Shown: positions 42,136 through 54,213 of the stretch, in pieces
Layout: each line of letters opens with the position of its first letter
How positions within the stretch are numbered: position 1 is the stretch's first letter
NCBI RefSeq assembly: GCF_009223885.1
Contig: NZ_CP045144.1
Coordinates: forward strand, 124,001-188,000
DNA: 64,000 nucleotides
DNA from: Ancylobacter sp. TS-1
Lineage (GTDB): Bacteria; Pseudomonadota; Alphaproteobacteria; Rhizobiales; Xanthobacteraceae
Reading direction: 5' to 3'
Notes under the pieces: generated by a model
What the model was told of the DNA's origin: nothing
The model's input: the letters and a program-made list of their open reading frames with translations, nothing else
Databases searched by the model: none
Translations under genes and position numbers: made by a program

Positions 42136-43548
42136 ATGTCCGCCCTCTCCCCCCTGCTCGCCACACTCGCCCAGCGCATCGGCGCCGCCCATGTGCTGAC
42201 CGATCCGGCCGACATGGCGCCCTATCTGCGCGAGGAGCGCGGGCTCTATCAGGGCATGACACCCGCCGTGCTGCGACCGGGTACGACGGAGGAGGTCGCC
42301 TTCGTCGTCGAGACCTGCGCGCAAGCGGGCGTCGCCATCGTGCCGCAGAGCGGCAATACCGGGCTGGTGGGCGGGCAGATGCCGTTCGGCGAGGTGCTGG
42401 TGTCGCTGGCCCGGCTGGACCGCGTGCGTCAGGTCGATCCGGTCGACATGACGATGACAGTGGAGGCCGGCTGCATCCTCGACCGGGCGCATGAGGCGGC
42501 GGAGGCGGTGGGCTGCCTGTTCCCGCTGCACATCGCCTCGCAGGGTTCCTGCCGCATCGGCGGCAACCTCTCCACCAATGCCGGCGGCACCGCCGTGCTG
42601 CGCTATGGCAACGCCAGGGATCTCGTGCTCGGCCTGGAAGTCGTGCTGGCCGACGGGCGGGTGTGGAACGGACTCAAGCGCCTGCGTAAGAACAATGCCG
42701 GCTACGACCTCAAGCAGCTCTTCCTCGGCACCGAGGGCACGCTCGGCCTCATCACCGCCGCCGTGCTGAAGCTGTTTCCCGCGCCGGCCCAGCGCACCAC
42801 CGCCTTTCTCGCGGTGCCCGATCCGGCGGCCGCGCTCGCCTTGCTGGCGCGCCTGCGCGGCGAGGCCGGCGACGCGCTGACCACCTTCGAGCTGATGGCG
42901 GCCTTCGGGGTCGAGACGGTGCTCCGGCACATGCCCGGCACGGTGCGCCCCTTCCGCGACACCCATGACTGGTACGTGCTGGTCGAGCTGAGCGCGCCCA
43001 CGCGCGCCTTCGACCTTGCCGCTCTGCTGGAAGAGGGGCTCGGCGCGGCGATGGAGGCCGGCGAGGTGCTGGACGCGGTGATCGCCACGTCCGGGGCGCA
43101 GGCGGCCAATATGTGGCGGCTGCGCGAGGACATGTCGGAGGCGCAGAAGCACGAGGGCGGCTCGATCAAGCACGACGTGTCAGTGCCGGTGTCGCGCGTG
43201 CCCGAATTCCTCGCGCGGGCGCTGCCGGCGGTGGTGGCGGCGCTGCCGGGGTTGCGGCCGTGCCCGTTCGGCCATGTCGGCGACGGCAACATCCATTTCA
43301 ACCTGAGCCAGCCGGTCGGCATGGAGAAGGCCGCCTTCATCGCCATGTGGGAGACCTTCAACCGCATCGTCCATGACATCGTGACCGACATGGACGGCTC
43401 CATCGCCGCCGAGCACGGCATCGGCATTCTCAAGCGCGAGGAACTGGCCCATTACGCCGATCCGGTTGCGCTCGACCTGATGCACAGGATGAAACTCGCG
43501 CTCGATCCCGCCGGAACGCTCAATCCGGGTAAGGTGATCGGTACATAG
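42136..43548 (+). CDS. FAD-binding oxidoreductase, D-2-hydroxyglutarate/D-lactate dehydrogenase type
   Basis: 470 residues of the VAO/GlcD family. It has a PCMH FAD domain with VPQSGNTGLVGGQ and LSTNAGGTAVLRYGN, and a C-terminal cap with metal-binding PFGHVGDGNIHFN and AAEHGIGILKRE. These fit D-2-hydroxyglutarate or D-lactate dehydrogenases; glycolate oxidase GlcD is also related but normally sits with GlcE/GlcF, absent here. Possibly read through from vapBC. Note the L-2-hydroxyglutarate-type enzyme at 9862. Confidence 0.88.
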   Translation: MSALSPLLATLAQRIGAAHVLTDPADMAPYLREERGLYQGMTPAVLRPGTTEEVAFVVETCAQAGVAIVPQSGNTGLVGGQMPFGEVLVSLARLDRVRQVDPVDMTMTVEAGCILDRAHEAAEAVGCLFPLHIASQGSCRIGGNLSTNAGGTAVLRYGNARDLVLGLEVVLADGRVWNGLKRLRKNNAGYDLKQLFLGTEGTLGLITAAVLKLFPAPAQRTTAFLAVPDPAAALALLARLRGEAGDALTTFELMAAFGVETVLRHMPGTVRPFRDTHDWYVLVELSAPTRAFDLAALLEEGLGAAMEAGEVLDAVIATSGAQAANMWRLREDMSEAQKHEGGSIKHDVSVPVSRVPEFLARALPAVVAALPGLRPCPFGHVGDGNIHFNLSQPVGMEKAAFIAMWETFNRIVHDIVTDMDGSIAAEHGIGILKREELAHYADPVALDLMHRMKLALDPAGTLNPGKVIGT

Positions 43549-43767
43549 TCGACAATAATTACCTGTCTGGAATGATGATAAACTAGATTTCGCGAGCGTA
43601 TTCGTTGTTTTGAAGCGTTCTACATTTGCGAATTCTGGCTTTTTCATATTGTCGAGCGCGTATCGTCGGGTCTATGGAAGCCGGTAACTGACGGGCCAGC
43701 CGGCGATGCATCCGCCTCACGGATGCGGGAGAGGGGCGAGGCCGTCCGGAAATTCGGAAGAGCCGAC
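43549..43767. other. Leader region of the exbB operon
   Basis: 219 bases. The part 43550-43660 is clearly AT-richer than the rest of the window, and most likely holds the operon promoter. It contains an Irr-like palindrome (43608-43624). The last 60 bases are GC-rich with the hairpin CATCCG...CGGATG (43709-43726). Confidence 0.45.
43608..43624 (+). promoter_or_regulatory. Candidate iron-responsive (Irr/ICE-like) box
   Basis: TTTTGAAGCGTTCTACA resembles the palindromic Irr box as I recall it (TTTAGAA, three bases, TTCTAAA) in 12 of 14 positions. It lies 144 bases before exbB in an AT-rich stretch. TonB-system genes are often iron-controlled, which supports the idea, but the match is by eye. 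Confidence 0.35.
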
Positions 43768-44901
43768 ATGCTGACATCCCGCCCGACCTTGCCGCATCGC
43801 CGCCGCCTGAGCGTGTTGATGGTGCTCGCCACGCTGGTCGTGGCGGTGGCGGGCAAACCGGCGCTGGCGCAGCAGGCGGCGACGGGCGTCGCGCCCGCCC
43901 CGGCGGCTGGGGTGCCTGCAACAACTGTCCCGGCGGCCACGGCGCCGGCCGTCGCGGCCCCCGCCGTGGCGACGCCTGCCGCTGCGACCGCCCAGCCCTC
44001 GGCTGCCCCCGCTCCTGTCCAGAGCGCGCCTGTCACGCAGCCGGCGCCGCCCGCCGGCACGGTTGCACCGGCCGCGACCGACGGTCTCGTGCCGCCGTCC
44101 GGCGCTGCTGAAGCCGGCGCCATTCCCGCCGCGCCGGCGGTTGCGGCCGACCCCCACCATCTGCAGGAGGGCGAGGATCCCTCCGTCGCGGCCCAGCTTC
44201 CGCACGACCTGTCCCCGTGGGGCATGTTCATGGCGGCGGACTGGGTGGTGAAGGCGGTGATGATCGGCCTCGCCTTCGCCTCGGTGGTGACGTGGACGGT
44301 CTGGCTGGTCAAGTCGGTGGAGCTTCTGTTCGCCCGGGGCCGGCTGCGTCGCGCGGTGGCGGGCTATCTCTCCAGCGCCTCGCTGGAGGAGGCGCGCCGG
44401 GTCGCGCCGCGCGGGCCGGCCGGCGCCATGCTGCGCGCCACCGATCTCGAACTCCAGCGCTCCGGCGACCTGCCGGCCGAGGGTATCAAGGAGCGCGTGT
44501 CGATCTCGCTCGGGCGCATCGAGGTGGCGGCAGGGCGCGCCATCACCCGGGGCACCGGCCTGCTCGCCACCATCGGCGCCACCGCGCCCTTCGTCGGCCT
44601 GTTCGGCACGGTGTGGGGCATCATGAATTCGTTCATCGGCATCTCGAAGGCGCAGACCACCAATCTCGCCGTGGTGGCGCCGGGCATCGCGGAGGCGCTG
44701 CTCGCCACCGCCATCGGCCTCGTCGCGGCCATTCCCGCCGTGGTGATCTACAACCACTTCTCGCGGCAGGTGTCGGGCTATCGCGTGCTGATGGGCGACG
44801 CCTCGGCCGAGGTGCTGCGCCTGCTCTCGCGCGACCTCGACCGGCGCGACGCCCGGCGCGGCCGCCCGGAGCCCCAGCGGCTGCGTGCCGCGGCGGAGTG
44901 A
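43768..44901 (+). CDS. exbB: TonB-system energizer ExbB
   Basis: 377 residues; inner-membrane proton channel subunit that powers TonB-dependent outer-membrane uptake. It has a signal-like hydrophobic N-terminus (~12-30), a long Ala/Pro-rich periplasmic stretch (~30-130) and three membrane helices in the MotA/TolQ/ExbB domain, including [23 protein letters not shown] and [20 protein letters not shown]. The ATG at 43768 has CGGAAG upstream and is preferred over 43723. Followed by exbD and tonB on the same strand. Confidence 0.93.
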   Translation: MLTSRPTLPHRRRLSVLMVLATLVVAVAGKPALAQQAATGVAPAPAAGVPATTVPAATAPAVAAPAVATPAAATAQPSAAPAPVQSAPVTQPAPPAGTVAPAATDGLVPPSGAAEAGAIPAAPAVAADPHHLQEGEDPSVAAQLPHDLSPWGMFMAADWVVKAVMIGLAFASVVTWTVWLVKSVELLFARGRLRRAVAGYLSSASLEEARRVAPRGPAGAMLRATDLELQRSGDLPAEGIKERVSISLGRIEVAAGRAITRGTGLLATIGATAPFVGLFGTVWGIMNSFIGISKAQTTNLAVVAPGIAEALLATAIGLVAAIPAVVIYNHFSRQVSGYRVLMGDASAEVLRLLSRDLDRRDARRGRPEPQRLRAAAE

Positions 44902-44960
44902 GCGGCAGGAGCCTGGGGCCTGAGCATTCGGGCCCCTTCGAGCGGGCGGGGGAATGATCC

Positions 44961-45503
44961 ATGGGCGTGAAGCTCCAGAGCACCGACAGCGACGATCTCG
45001 TCGAGAACCACGAAATCAACGTCACGCCGTTCATCGACGTGATCCTGGTGCTGCTCATCATCTTCATGGTGGCGGCGCCGCTGTCGACGGTCGACGTCGC
45101 GGTGGACCTGCCGGCTTCGAACGCACAGGTGCAGCCGCGCCCGGACAAGCCGGTCTACCTGACCGTGAAGAGCGACCTTGTTCTCGCCCTCGGCAATGAG
45201 GACGTCGCCCGTGCCAGCCTCGGCGCCACGCTCGACCGCACCACCGAGACCAAGCGCGATACCCGCATCTTCCTGCGCGCCGACAAGAGCGTGGATTATG
45301 GCGAGCTGATGGAGGTGATGAACCTGCTGCGCGCGGCCGGCTACCTCAAGATCGCGCTGGTGGGGCTGGAAATGGCCGGCCAGCCGGCGCCCGCGCCCGG
45401 AGTTGCGGCTCCCGCAGCGCCTGGGACGCCCGCGCCTGGCACGCCGGCGCCGGCCCTGACGGCGCCCGTCCCCGCTCCCGCCGCCGGAACGCCGGCCCCA
45501 TGA
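44961..45503 (+). CDS. exbD: TonB-system transport protein ExbD
   Basis: 180 residues. Single membrane helix with the essential Asp: INVTPFIDVILVLLIIFMV. The periplasmic domain ends in a Pro/Ala-rich tail of about 40 residues (PGVAAPAAPGTPAPG), longer than in E. coli ExbD. It starts 59 bases after exbB, and its stop overlaps the tonB ATG (ATGA). Confidence 0.94.
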   Translation: MGVKLQSTDSDDLVENHEINVTPFIDVILVLLIIFMVAAPLSTVDVAVDLPASNAQVQPRPDKPVYLTVKSDLVLALGNEDVARASLGATLDRTTETKRDTRIFLRADKSVDYGELMEVMNLLRAAGYLKIALVGLEMAGQPAPAPGVAAPAAPGTPAPGTPAPALTAPVPAPAAGTPAP

Positions 45504-46369
45504 GCCTGCTGCTGCTCAAAGCGGGGCGGGGCCACAGGCTGCGCGAAGCGGCGGCCTGGGCGGTCTGCGGCATCGTGGTGCTCGCGGTGCATGGCGGCGC
45601 GCTCGCCTACATGCTGTCCCCGCCGCCCCTCGTCGCGGCCGAGGAACCGGCGGCGATCATGATCGAGCTTGCCGAGATGCCTGTGGCTCCCGAGGCCGAG
45701 CCGGTGGACCTGCCGCCCGGCCCGCAAATGGTCGAGGCGCCGGAGAAGATCGAGGAAGAGGTGCCGCCGGACCCGCTGGCCAAGGAGGAGGACGTGCCCC
45801 CGCCCGAGCCGCTGCCCGAGCAGGAGCCCATCCCCGAGGTCGCCGAGTCCCCCGCGCCGGACATTGAGGTGCCGCTGCCTCCGCCGCCTCCGCTCGCCTC
45901 CGAGCTGACGCCGCCGGAGAAGAAGCCCGATCCGCCCAAGGAGCGCCCGAAGCCGAAGCCCAAGCCGAAGGAGCGCGAGAAGAGCGAGAAGCCGCCCGCG
46001 CCGCGCACGACGGCCGCGCCCTCGCTGAATGCCACGGCGTCTGATCGCATCGCCGCGCCGAGCGCCGGCGCCTCGACCGCCAACAGCCGGGCGCCGGCCA
46101 ACTGGCGCTCGCGGCTGATGGCGCATCTGAACCGGCACAAGCGCTACCCGGCCGGCGAAAGCGGGCAGGGCAGGGCGCGGGTGGCGTTCACGATCAATCG
46201 CTCGGGGCAGGTGCTCGCGGCGCGGCTGGCCGGCTCGTCGGGCAATGCGAATTTCGACGCGGAAGCGGTGGCCATGGTGCGCCGCGCCTCGCCGGTGCCG
46301 CCGCCGCCGGCCGAGGTGCCGGGCGGGACGATCTCCTTCACCGTGCCGGTGCTGTTCAGCCTGCGCTGA
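45500..46369 (+). CDS. tonB: Energy transducer TonB
   Basis: 289 residues. N-terminal membrane anchor (~17-38), a long acidic Pro-rich spacer with Glu-Pro and then Lys-Pro repeats (~55-160), and a C-terminal TonB domain (~205-289: WRSRLMAHLNRHKRYP, RVAFTINRSGQVLAARLAGSSG). It spans the periplasm to outer-membrane receptors; no receptor gene is in the window. It ends 21 bases from the convergent dppF stop. Confidence 0.93.
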   Translation: MSLLLLKAGRGHRLREAAAWAVCGIVVLAVHGGALAYMLSPPPLVAAEEPAAIMIELAEMPVAPEAEPVDLPPGPQMVEAPEKIEEEVPPDPLAKEEDVPPPEPLPEQEPIPEVAESPAPDIEVPLPPPPPLASELTPPEKKPDPPKERPKPKPKPKEREKSEKPPAPRTTAAPSLNATASDRIAAPSAGASTANSRAPANWRSRLMAHLNRHKRYPAGESGQGRARVAFTINRSGQVLAARLAGSSGNANFDAEAVAMVRRASPVPPPPAEVPGGTISFTVPVLFSLR

Positions 46370-46390
46370 GCCGCGCCGGCGCCGGGCGGG

Positions 46391-48374
<1,984 letters not shown>

Positions 48375-48375
<1 letters not shown>

Positions 48376-49349
48376 CAGCTCCTCCTCAGCTTCGGGTCAA
48401 GGGCGTCGCGCAGGCCGTCGCCCATCAGGTTGATGGCGACCACGGTGACGAGGATGGCGAGACCGGGCAGCGTCACGATCCACGGGGCCGAGCGGATGAA
48501 CTCGCGGGCATCGGCCAGCATGGCGCCCCATTCCGGGGTTGGCGGCTGCGCGCCGAGGCCGAGGAAGCCGAGCGCGGCGGCCTCGAGGATGGCGTCGGAA
48601 ATGCCGAGGGCCGCTTGCACGATGAGGGGAGCGAGGCAGTTCGGCAGCACGGTGACGAACATCAGCCGCAGCCTGCCGACGCCCGCCACCTGCGCGGCGA
48701 TGACGTATTCCTTGGACAACTCGGCGATGGCGGCGGCGCGCACGAGGCGCACATAGCGCGGCAGGTAGACCACCGTCACCGCGACGATGGTGTTGACGAG
48801 GCTGGGGCCGAGCACCGCCACGACGAGGATGGCGAGCACCAGGCTCGGGATCGCCACCACCACGTCCATGATGCGCATGACCACCACTTCGACGATGCCG
48901 CGCAGGAAGGCGCTGGCGAGGCCGAGCACGATGCCGAGCGCCACCGAGACCACCATCACCGACAGGCCGATGCCGAGCGAGATGCGCGCGCCGTAGATCA
49001 GGCGCGAGAGCACGTCGCGGCCCACCGCGTCGGTGCCGAAGGGGAAGCTCCAGTTGCCGCCGGCCCAGACCGGGGGCAGCAGCACGCTCTGGCGGAACTG
49101 CTCGGTCGGCGAATGCGGGGCGACCCACGGCGCGAACAGCGCCAGCAGGGCGATGAACACGACGATGGCGAGGCCCAGCACGGCGCCGCGATTCTCGCTG
49201 AAGGCCGACCAGAAGGCCCTGAGCGAGGAGGGTTCCTCGCCCACCGGCTCGGCGGCCGCGATGGCACTGAGGCTGGCCCCGGCGGCGCCGGGCACGAGGC
49301 GCTCGGGCGCGGTCGGGATCGGATCGTCGATGGCGTTTTCCTCAGCCAT
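48375..49349 (-). CDS. dppC: Peptide ABC transporter permease DppC
   Basis: 324 residues. OppC-type N-terminal region, FGTDAVGRDVLSRLIYGARISL motif, six membrane helices and the EAA loop (AAQVAGVGRLRLMFVTVLPN). The ATG at 49349 has GAGGA upstream and overlaps the dppB stop by eight bases; nine further upstream codons are not used. The N-terminal cytosolic tail of about 50 residues is longer than usual. Confidence 0.92.
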
Positions 49350-50352
49350 GCCGGATCCTCGGATTGATCGCGACATAGAGCGTGTCGACGATGAGGTTGA
49401 CGAGGATGACGATGGCCGAGATCAGCATGATGCCGCCCTGGAGCGCCGGATAATCGCGGCGGGCGATGGATTCGATCAGCCATTTGCCGACGCCGGGCCA
49501 GGCGAAGATGGTCTCGGTCAGCACCGCGCCGGCCAGCAGCGTGCCGGTCTGCAGCCCCACCACCGTCACGACAGGGATCAGCGCGTTGCGCAGCGCGTGC
49601 AGGCCGACCACGCGCAGCGGCGACAGGCCCTTGGCGCGCGCCGTGCGCACATAGTCCTCGCCCAGAACTTCCAGCATGGACGAGCGCGTCATGCGCGCGA
49701 TCACCGCCAGCGGAATGGTGCCGAGCACGATGGAAGGCAGGATGAGATGGGCCACCGCCGCGCCGAACGCGCCCTCCTGGCCGGAGAGCACGCTGTCGAT
49801 CAGCATGAAGCCCGTCACCGGCTCGAAATAGTAGTTGATGAGGTCCATGCGGCCGGAGACCGGGGTCAGGCCCAGATACTCCGAGATGAACATGATGAGC
49901 AGCAGGCCCCACCAGAAGATCGGCATCGAATAGCCGGCCAGCGCCACCGTCATCACCGAATGGTCGATGATGGAGCCGCGCTTGACCGCCGCCAGCACGC
50001 CGGCCGGGATGCCGAGCACGATGGCGAAGACCAGCGCGCAGAAGGCCAGTTCCAGCGTCGCCGGGAACAGGATCAGGAATTCCTTCAGCACCGGCGTCTT
50101 GGTGACGATGGAGACGCCGAAATCGCCGTGCAGCAGGCCATAGGCGTAGTCGAGGAACTGCTGCCACATCGGCTGGTCGAGGCCCAGGTCGTGGCGCAGT
50201 TGGGCGAGGCGCTCGGGCGCGATGCCGCGCTCGCCGGTGCGCGCCTCGATCGGATCGCCGGGCACCAGGCGCACGGCGACGAAGGTGACGAACATCAGCG
50301 CCACGAAAGTCGGCACCGTTAGCGCGACGCGGCGGAGAATGAGTTTCAGCAT
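49342..50352 (-). CDS. dppB: Peptide ABC transporter permease DppB
   Basis: 336 residues. The typical DppB start MLKLILRRVALTVPTF, periplasmic loop, six membrane helices and the EAA loop (RTARAKGLSPLRVVGLHALRNALIPV). The start at 50352 begins the conserved fold; the longer open frame reaches into the palindromic repeat. dppA is 185 bases upstream across that repeat, so its transcript may be cut or stabilised there. Confidence 0.92.
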   Translation of the reverse strand: MLKLILRRVALTVPTFVALMFVTFVAVRLVPGDPIEARTGERGIAPERLAQLRHDLGLDQPMWQQFLDYAYGLLHGDFGVSIVTKTPVLKEFLILFPATLELAFCALVFAIVLGIPAGVLAAVKRGSIIDHSVMTVALAGYSMPIFWWGLLLIMFISEYLGLTPVSGRMDLINYYFEPVTGFMLIDSVLSGQEGAFGAAVAHLILPSIVLGTIPLAVIARMTRSSMLEVLGEDYVRTARAKGLSPLRVVGLHALRNALIPVVTVVGLQTGTLLAGAVLTETIFAWPGVGKWLIESIARRDYPALQGGIMLISAIVILVNLIVDTLYVAINPRIRHG

Positions 50353-50398
50353 ATGTGGGGCGTACCCATGGGTCGTGCCTGATCCCTGCAAAGCAGCC

Positions 50399-50501
50399 GT
50401 CATCCCGGACACCGCTTAGCGGTGATCCGGGATCGCGAGACGGAGATGCGCTTCAATCGGGATGCGATCCCGGATCGCGGCAGGGCCGCGTCCGGGATGA
50501 C
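50399..50501. repeat. REP/BIME-like palindromic repeat, copy 3
   Basis: GTCATCCCGGACACC...GGTGATCCGGGATCG then GCGATCCCGGATCGCGG...CGTCCGGGATGAC. The second half differs from the other copies (GATCCCGGATCGC in place of GATCCCGGCTCTCC), so this is a mosaic variant. It lies inside the dpp operon between dppA and dppB, where such elements often lower expression of downstream genes relative to the binding-protein gene. Confidence 0.85.
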
Positions 50502-50537
50502 AGTCAATCCGGGGGACGACGCCCCCGGCGGGCCCGA

Positions 50538-52139
50538 TCACTTCAGCTCGACGCCATAGAACTCGTGGCGGCCGAACGGGCTGACCTTGTAGTCGACGAC
50601 TTCCTTGCGGGTCGGCTCGTAGACCACCGAATGGGCGATGGTGAACCAGGGCGCCTCTTCCTTGAAGATGACCTGCGCCTGCTCGTAGAGCTTGGTCCGC
50701 TCGGCGAGATCCGAACTGGTGCGCGCCTTGGAGATCAGGTCGTCGAACTCCTTGTTGCACCACTTGGCGAGGTTCTGCCCGCCCTTGCGGGCGGCGGGGC
50801 AGCCGAGCAGGAAGAAGAAGTTGTCCGGGTCGCCATTGTCGCCGGTCCAGCCGAGCTGGCCGGTCATGTGTTCGCCTTCCTGCATGCGCTTGCGGTACTC
50901 GCCCCACTCATAGGAGACCAGCTTGGCGTTGACGCCGAGCTTGGCGAGGTCCGACTGCATCATCTCGGCGATGCGCTTGGCGTTCGGGTTGTAGGGACGC
51001 TGCACCGGCATCCACCACAGGTCGATGTCGAGCGGGGTTTGGACCCCGGCTGCCGCGAGCATGGCCTTGGCCTTCTCGGGGTCGTAGGCGTAGTCCTTCA
51101 CGTCCTTGTTGTAGGACCAGATGGTCGGCGGGATCGGGTTGATCGCGCCCTGGCCGGCGCCCTGATAGACGTCCTTGATGATCGCCGCCTTGTCGATCGC
51201 CATGTTGAAGGCCTGGCGGACCTCCTTCTTGTCGAAGGGCGGCTTCTCGACGTTGAAGGCCCAGTAGGCGATGTTCAGGCCCGGCTGCGAGAGCAGGTTG
51301 ACGGCGGGATCGGTCTTCATGCCGGCGATGTCGGCCGGGTTCGGCGCGATCATCACATGGCACTCGCCCTTCTTCAGCTTGGCATAGCGGGCGGTCGGGT
51401 CGGGGGTGATGGCGAAGACGAGGTTGTCGATCTTGGCCGGGCCCTCGAAATAGGCGGGGAACGCCTTGTACCGGATCACCGCGTCCTTCTGGTAGTTCAC
51501 GAAGGAGAACGGGCCGGTGCCGACCGGAATCTGGTCGAACTGCTCGGGCGTGCCCTTCTTGAGCAGGAAGTCGGCATATTCCTTCGAGTGGATGGTGGCG
51601 AAGTCCATGGCGAGGTTCGCCAGCATGGGCGCGTTCGGCTCCTTCAGCACGAACTTCACCGTGTGGTCGTCGACCTTGTCGATGGAGACCAGCAGGTCCG
51701 GCAAGCCCATGTCGTTGAAGTAGTCATACGCGCCGCCCGTGACCTTGTGGTACGGGTTGTCGGTCTTCCACATGCGGTTGAAGCTGAAGATCACGTCGTC
51801 GGCGTTGAAGTCGCGGCTCGGCGTGAAGCCGTTCACGCCGGAGTGGAACTTCACCCCCTTGCGCAGCTTGAAGGTCAGCTCCTTGCCGTCGTCGCTGACA
51901 GTCCAGCTTTCCGCGAGGCCGGGAACGACCTTGGTGCTGCCCCGCTCGAACTCGACCAGCTGGTTGTAGGCCGGGCGGGCGGCGTCGAAGCTGGTGCCCG
52001 TCGTGTTCAGCGCCGGCGTGAAGTTCTCGGGGCTGCCCTCCGAGCAATAGACAAGCGTCTTGGCGGCATAGGCCGGAGCCGCCGCGAACGCCGTGAGCAG
52101 GGCGGCCGCGATGGCCGCTTTGGGAGTGATGACCGGCAT
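50538..52139 (-). CDS. dppA: Peptide ABC transporter substrate-binding protein DppA
   Basis: 533 residues; periplasmic binding protein of the SBP_bac_5 family. Signal peptide of about 25 residues ending AAPAYA, then [37 protein letters not shown] and the C-terminal [14 protein letters not shown], typical of dipeptide-binding proteins. The ATG has GAGGGGA upstream. It is first gene of the operon, divergent from gcdH with 280 bases between. Confidence 0.93.
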   Translation of the reverse strand: MPVITPKAAIAAALLTAFAAAPAYAAKTLVYCSEGSPENFTPALNTTGTSFDAARPAYNQLVEFERGSTKVVPGLAESWTVSDDGKELTFKLRKGVKFHSGVNGFTPSRDFNADDVIFSFNRMWKTDNPYHKVTGGAYDYFNDMGLPDLLVSIDKVDDHTVKFVLKEPNAPMLANLAMDFATIHSKEYADFLLKKGTPEQFDQIPVGTGPFSFVNYQKDAVIRYKAFPAYFEGPAKIDNLVFAITPDPTARYAKLKKGECHVMIAPNPADIAGMKTDPAVNLLSQPGLNIAYWAFNVEKPPFDKKEVRQAFNMAIDKAAIIKDVYQGAGQGAINPIPPTIWSYNKDVKDYAYDPEKAKAMLAAAGVQTPLDIDLWWMPVQRPYNPNAKRIAEMMQSDLAKLGVNAKLVSYEWGEYRKRMQEGEHMTGQLGWTGDNGDPDNFFFLLGCPAARKGGQNLAKWCNKEFDDLISKARTSSDLAERTKLYEQAQVIFKEEAPWFTIAHSVVYEPTRKEVVDYKVSPFGRHEFYGVELK

Positions 52140-52419
52140 TGTAGTTCCCCTCTTGAAGGACGGCATGGTTCGCGATCCGTTGTTCCCGGATGCCCTGTTC
52201 TTCATCACCGCCGCCCAATGCAGCAACTCAAACACGTGTCTCAAAGTTGCGCAATCACACCCCCGGCCCCGACCAAAGTCGCATGACGTAGCGGATACCG
52301 CACGTTGCCGGTGGCCTGCGACCGTCGTCGAGGTGCAAGCCATCGTGCGAAGTTGTAAGAGCAGGGAGCCGGCGTTCCGCCCCGATCTTCTGCCGCCGGC
52401 CCTTCGGGAGAGTCGTTCC
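52140..52419. other. Divergent region between dppA and gcdH
   Basis: 280 bases holding both promoters. The only standing feature is the palindrome ACACGTGT near 52228-52235 within a locally AT-richer stretch; no reliable -35/-10 boxes were found. The reading frame of gcdH is open through here, but without a ribosome site. Confidence 0.35.
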
Positions 52420-53655
52420 ATGAGTGCCGCGCCGTCCTCAGCCCCCGCTGCAGCTTCCGCCGCCCCTTCGGCCCGACGGGCCGAATTCGACTGGACCGAT
52501 CCGTTCGCCTTCGACGGCCAGCTCACCGAGGAGGAACGGCTGGTGCGCGACACGGCGCGCGACTATGCACAGGAAAAGCTGCTGCCCCGCGTCACCTCCG
52601 CCTTTCTGGAGGAGCGGTTCGATCGCGAGATCATGAACGAGATGGGCGAGCTTGGCCTGCTCGGCCCGACCATCCCCGAGGAATATGGCGGCGCCGGCCT
52701 CGGCTACGTGTCCTACGGGCTCGTCGCCCGCGAGGTGGAGCGGGTCGATTCCGGCTACCGCTCGGCAATGAGCGTGCAGTCCTCGCTCGTCATGCACCCG
52801 ATCAACGCCTATGGCAGCGAGGCGCAGAAGCGCGCATTCCTGCCGAAGCTCGCCACCGGCGAACTTATCGGCTGCTTCGGCCTCACCGAGCCGGATGCCG
52901 GCTCCGATCCGGGCGGCATGCGCACCCGCGCCGAGAAGATCGACGGCGGCTACCGCCTGACCGGTGCCAAAATGTGGATCACCAACTCGCCCATCGCGGA
53001 TGTGGCGGTGGTGTGGGCGAAGTCGGCCGCGCATGACAACGAGATCCGCGGCTTCCTCGTGGAGCGCGGCACCAAGGGCTTCTCGACGCCGAAGATCGAG
53101 CACAAGCTCTCGCTGCGCGCCTCCATCACCGGCGAAATCGTGCTGGACGGGGTCGAGGTGCCGGAGGAAAGCCTGCTGCCCGGCGCCTCCGGCCTCAAGG
53201 GGCCGTTCGGCTGCCTCAACCGCGCCCGCTTCGGCATCGGCTGGGGCGTGATCGGCGCCGCCGAGGCGTGCTATGCGAGCGCCCGCCAGTACACGCTCGA
53301 CCGCAAGCAGTTCGGCCGGCCGCTGGCGGCGACCCAGCTCATCCAGAAGAAGCTCGCCGACATGGCGACCGAGATCGCGCTCGGCTTGCAGATCGCGCTG
53401 CGCGCCGGCCGTCTGTTCGACGAGGGGACGCTGCCGGTGGAGACCATCTCGCTGCTCAAGCGCAATAATTGCGGCAAGGCGCTCGATATCGCCCGCCAGG
53501 CCCGCGACATGCATGGCGGCAACGGCATCTCGGCCGAATTTCCGGTCATGCGCCACATGGTGAACCTCGAGACGGTGAACACCTACGAGGGCACGCACGA
53601 CATTCACGCGCTGATCCTCGGCCGCGCCATCACCGGGCATCAGGCGTTCTTCTGA
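52420..53655 (+). CDS. gcdH: Glutaryl-CoA dehydrogenase-type acyl-CoA dehydrogenase
   Basis: 411 residues. Acyl-CoA dehydrogenase fold with FAD/substrate motifs [29 protein letters not shown], and the catalytic glutamate Glu390 in [20 protein letters not shown]. The N-terminal FDWTDPF and the Arg-rich substrate region match glutaryl-CoA dehydrogenase, which makes crotonyl-CoA from glutaryl-CoA in lysine/tryptophan or dicarboxylate breakdown. The ATG has GGGAG upstream; the first ~20 Ala/Ser-rich residues are an extension. Confidence 0.92.
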   Translation: MSAAPSSAPAAASAAPSARRAEFDWTDPFAFDGQLTEEERLVRDTARDYAQEKLLPRVTSAFLEERFDREIMNEMGELGLLGPTIPEEYGGAGLGYVSYGLVAREVERVDSGYRSAMSVQSSLVMHPINAYGSEAQKRAFLPKLATGELIGCFGLTEPDAGSDPGGMRTRAEKIDGGYRLTGAKMWITNSPIADVAVVWAKSAAHDNEIRGFLVERGTKGFSTPKIEHKLSLRASITGEIVLDGVEVPEESLLPGASGLKGPFGCLNRARFGIGWGVIGAAEACYASARQYTLDRKQFGRPLAATQLIQKKLADMATEIALGLQIALRAGRLFDEGTLPVETISLLKRNNCGKALDIARQARDMHGGNGISAEFPVMRHMVNLETVNTYEGTHDIHALILGRAITGHQAFF

Positions 53656-53672
53656 GGGCGGGCTCCCTCAAC

Positions 53673-53764
53673 CGTCATCCCGGACGGCGAAGGCCGATCC
53701 GGGATCGTATCCCCATTGGCGAGCGATCCCGGCTCTCCGGCTTCGCCTTCGGCCGGGATGACGT
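53673..53764. repeat. REP/BIME-like palindromic repeat, copy 4
   Basis: CGTCATCCCGGACGG...GCCGATCCGGGATCG then GCGATCCCGGCTCTCCGG...CGGCCGGGATGACG, the canonical form. It lies between the convergent gcdH and mgsA genes. Confidence 0.88.
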
Positions 53765-53801
53765 CGCAAGATCAGTGTTCGGAAGATCGGTCTTGGGCAG
53801 A

Positions 53802-54203
53802 TCAGTCCTCGACCGCCAGCGCCGCAATCGCCATTTCGGCGGTGGCGGGGTTGAGTGCCAGCGGGATGTCGTAGACCAGCGCCACGCGCATCAGCGCCTT
53901 CACGTCAACATCGTGCGGCTGGGCGGTGAGCGGATCGACGAAGAACACCAGCGCGCGGACCTTCCCCTCGGCGATCAGCGCGCCGATCTGCTGGTCGCCG
54001 CCGAGCGGCCCGCTCTTGAGCCGTGTCAGCTGCAATTCCGGGCAGGCGTCGAGGATGCGCCCGCCGGTGGTGCCGGTGGCGACGATCGGGAAGCGGGCGA
54101 GCACATGGCGATGGGCGAGGGCCCACGCGACCATCTCGTCCTTCTTGCTGTCATGGGCGACAAGGGCGAGCAGCCCCGGGTCCCGCGCGGCGCCAGCGTT
54201 CAT
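53802..54203 (-). CDS. mgsA: Methylglyoxal synthase
   Basis: 133 residues; converts dihydroxyacetone phosphate to methylglyoxal and phosphate. Conserved: [12 protein letters not shown], phosphate-binding [23 protein letters not shown] with the catalytic Asp, and [18 protein letters not shown]. It lacks a short part of the E. coli protein (152 residues) but keeps all motifs. It lies ten bases downstream of the Rrf2 regulator gene, so it is co-transcribed and possibly controlled with it. Confidence 0.92.
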   Translation of the reverse strand: MNAGAARDPGLLALVAHDSKKDEMVAWALAHRHVLARFPIVATGTTGGRILDACPELQLTRLKSGPLGGDQQIGALIAEGKVRALVFFVDPLTAQPHDVDVKALMRVALVYDIPLALNPATAEMAIAALAVED

Positions 54204-54213
54204 GAGCGGCGGC

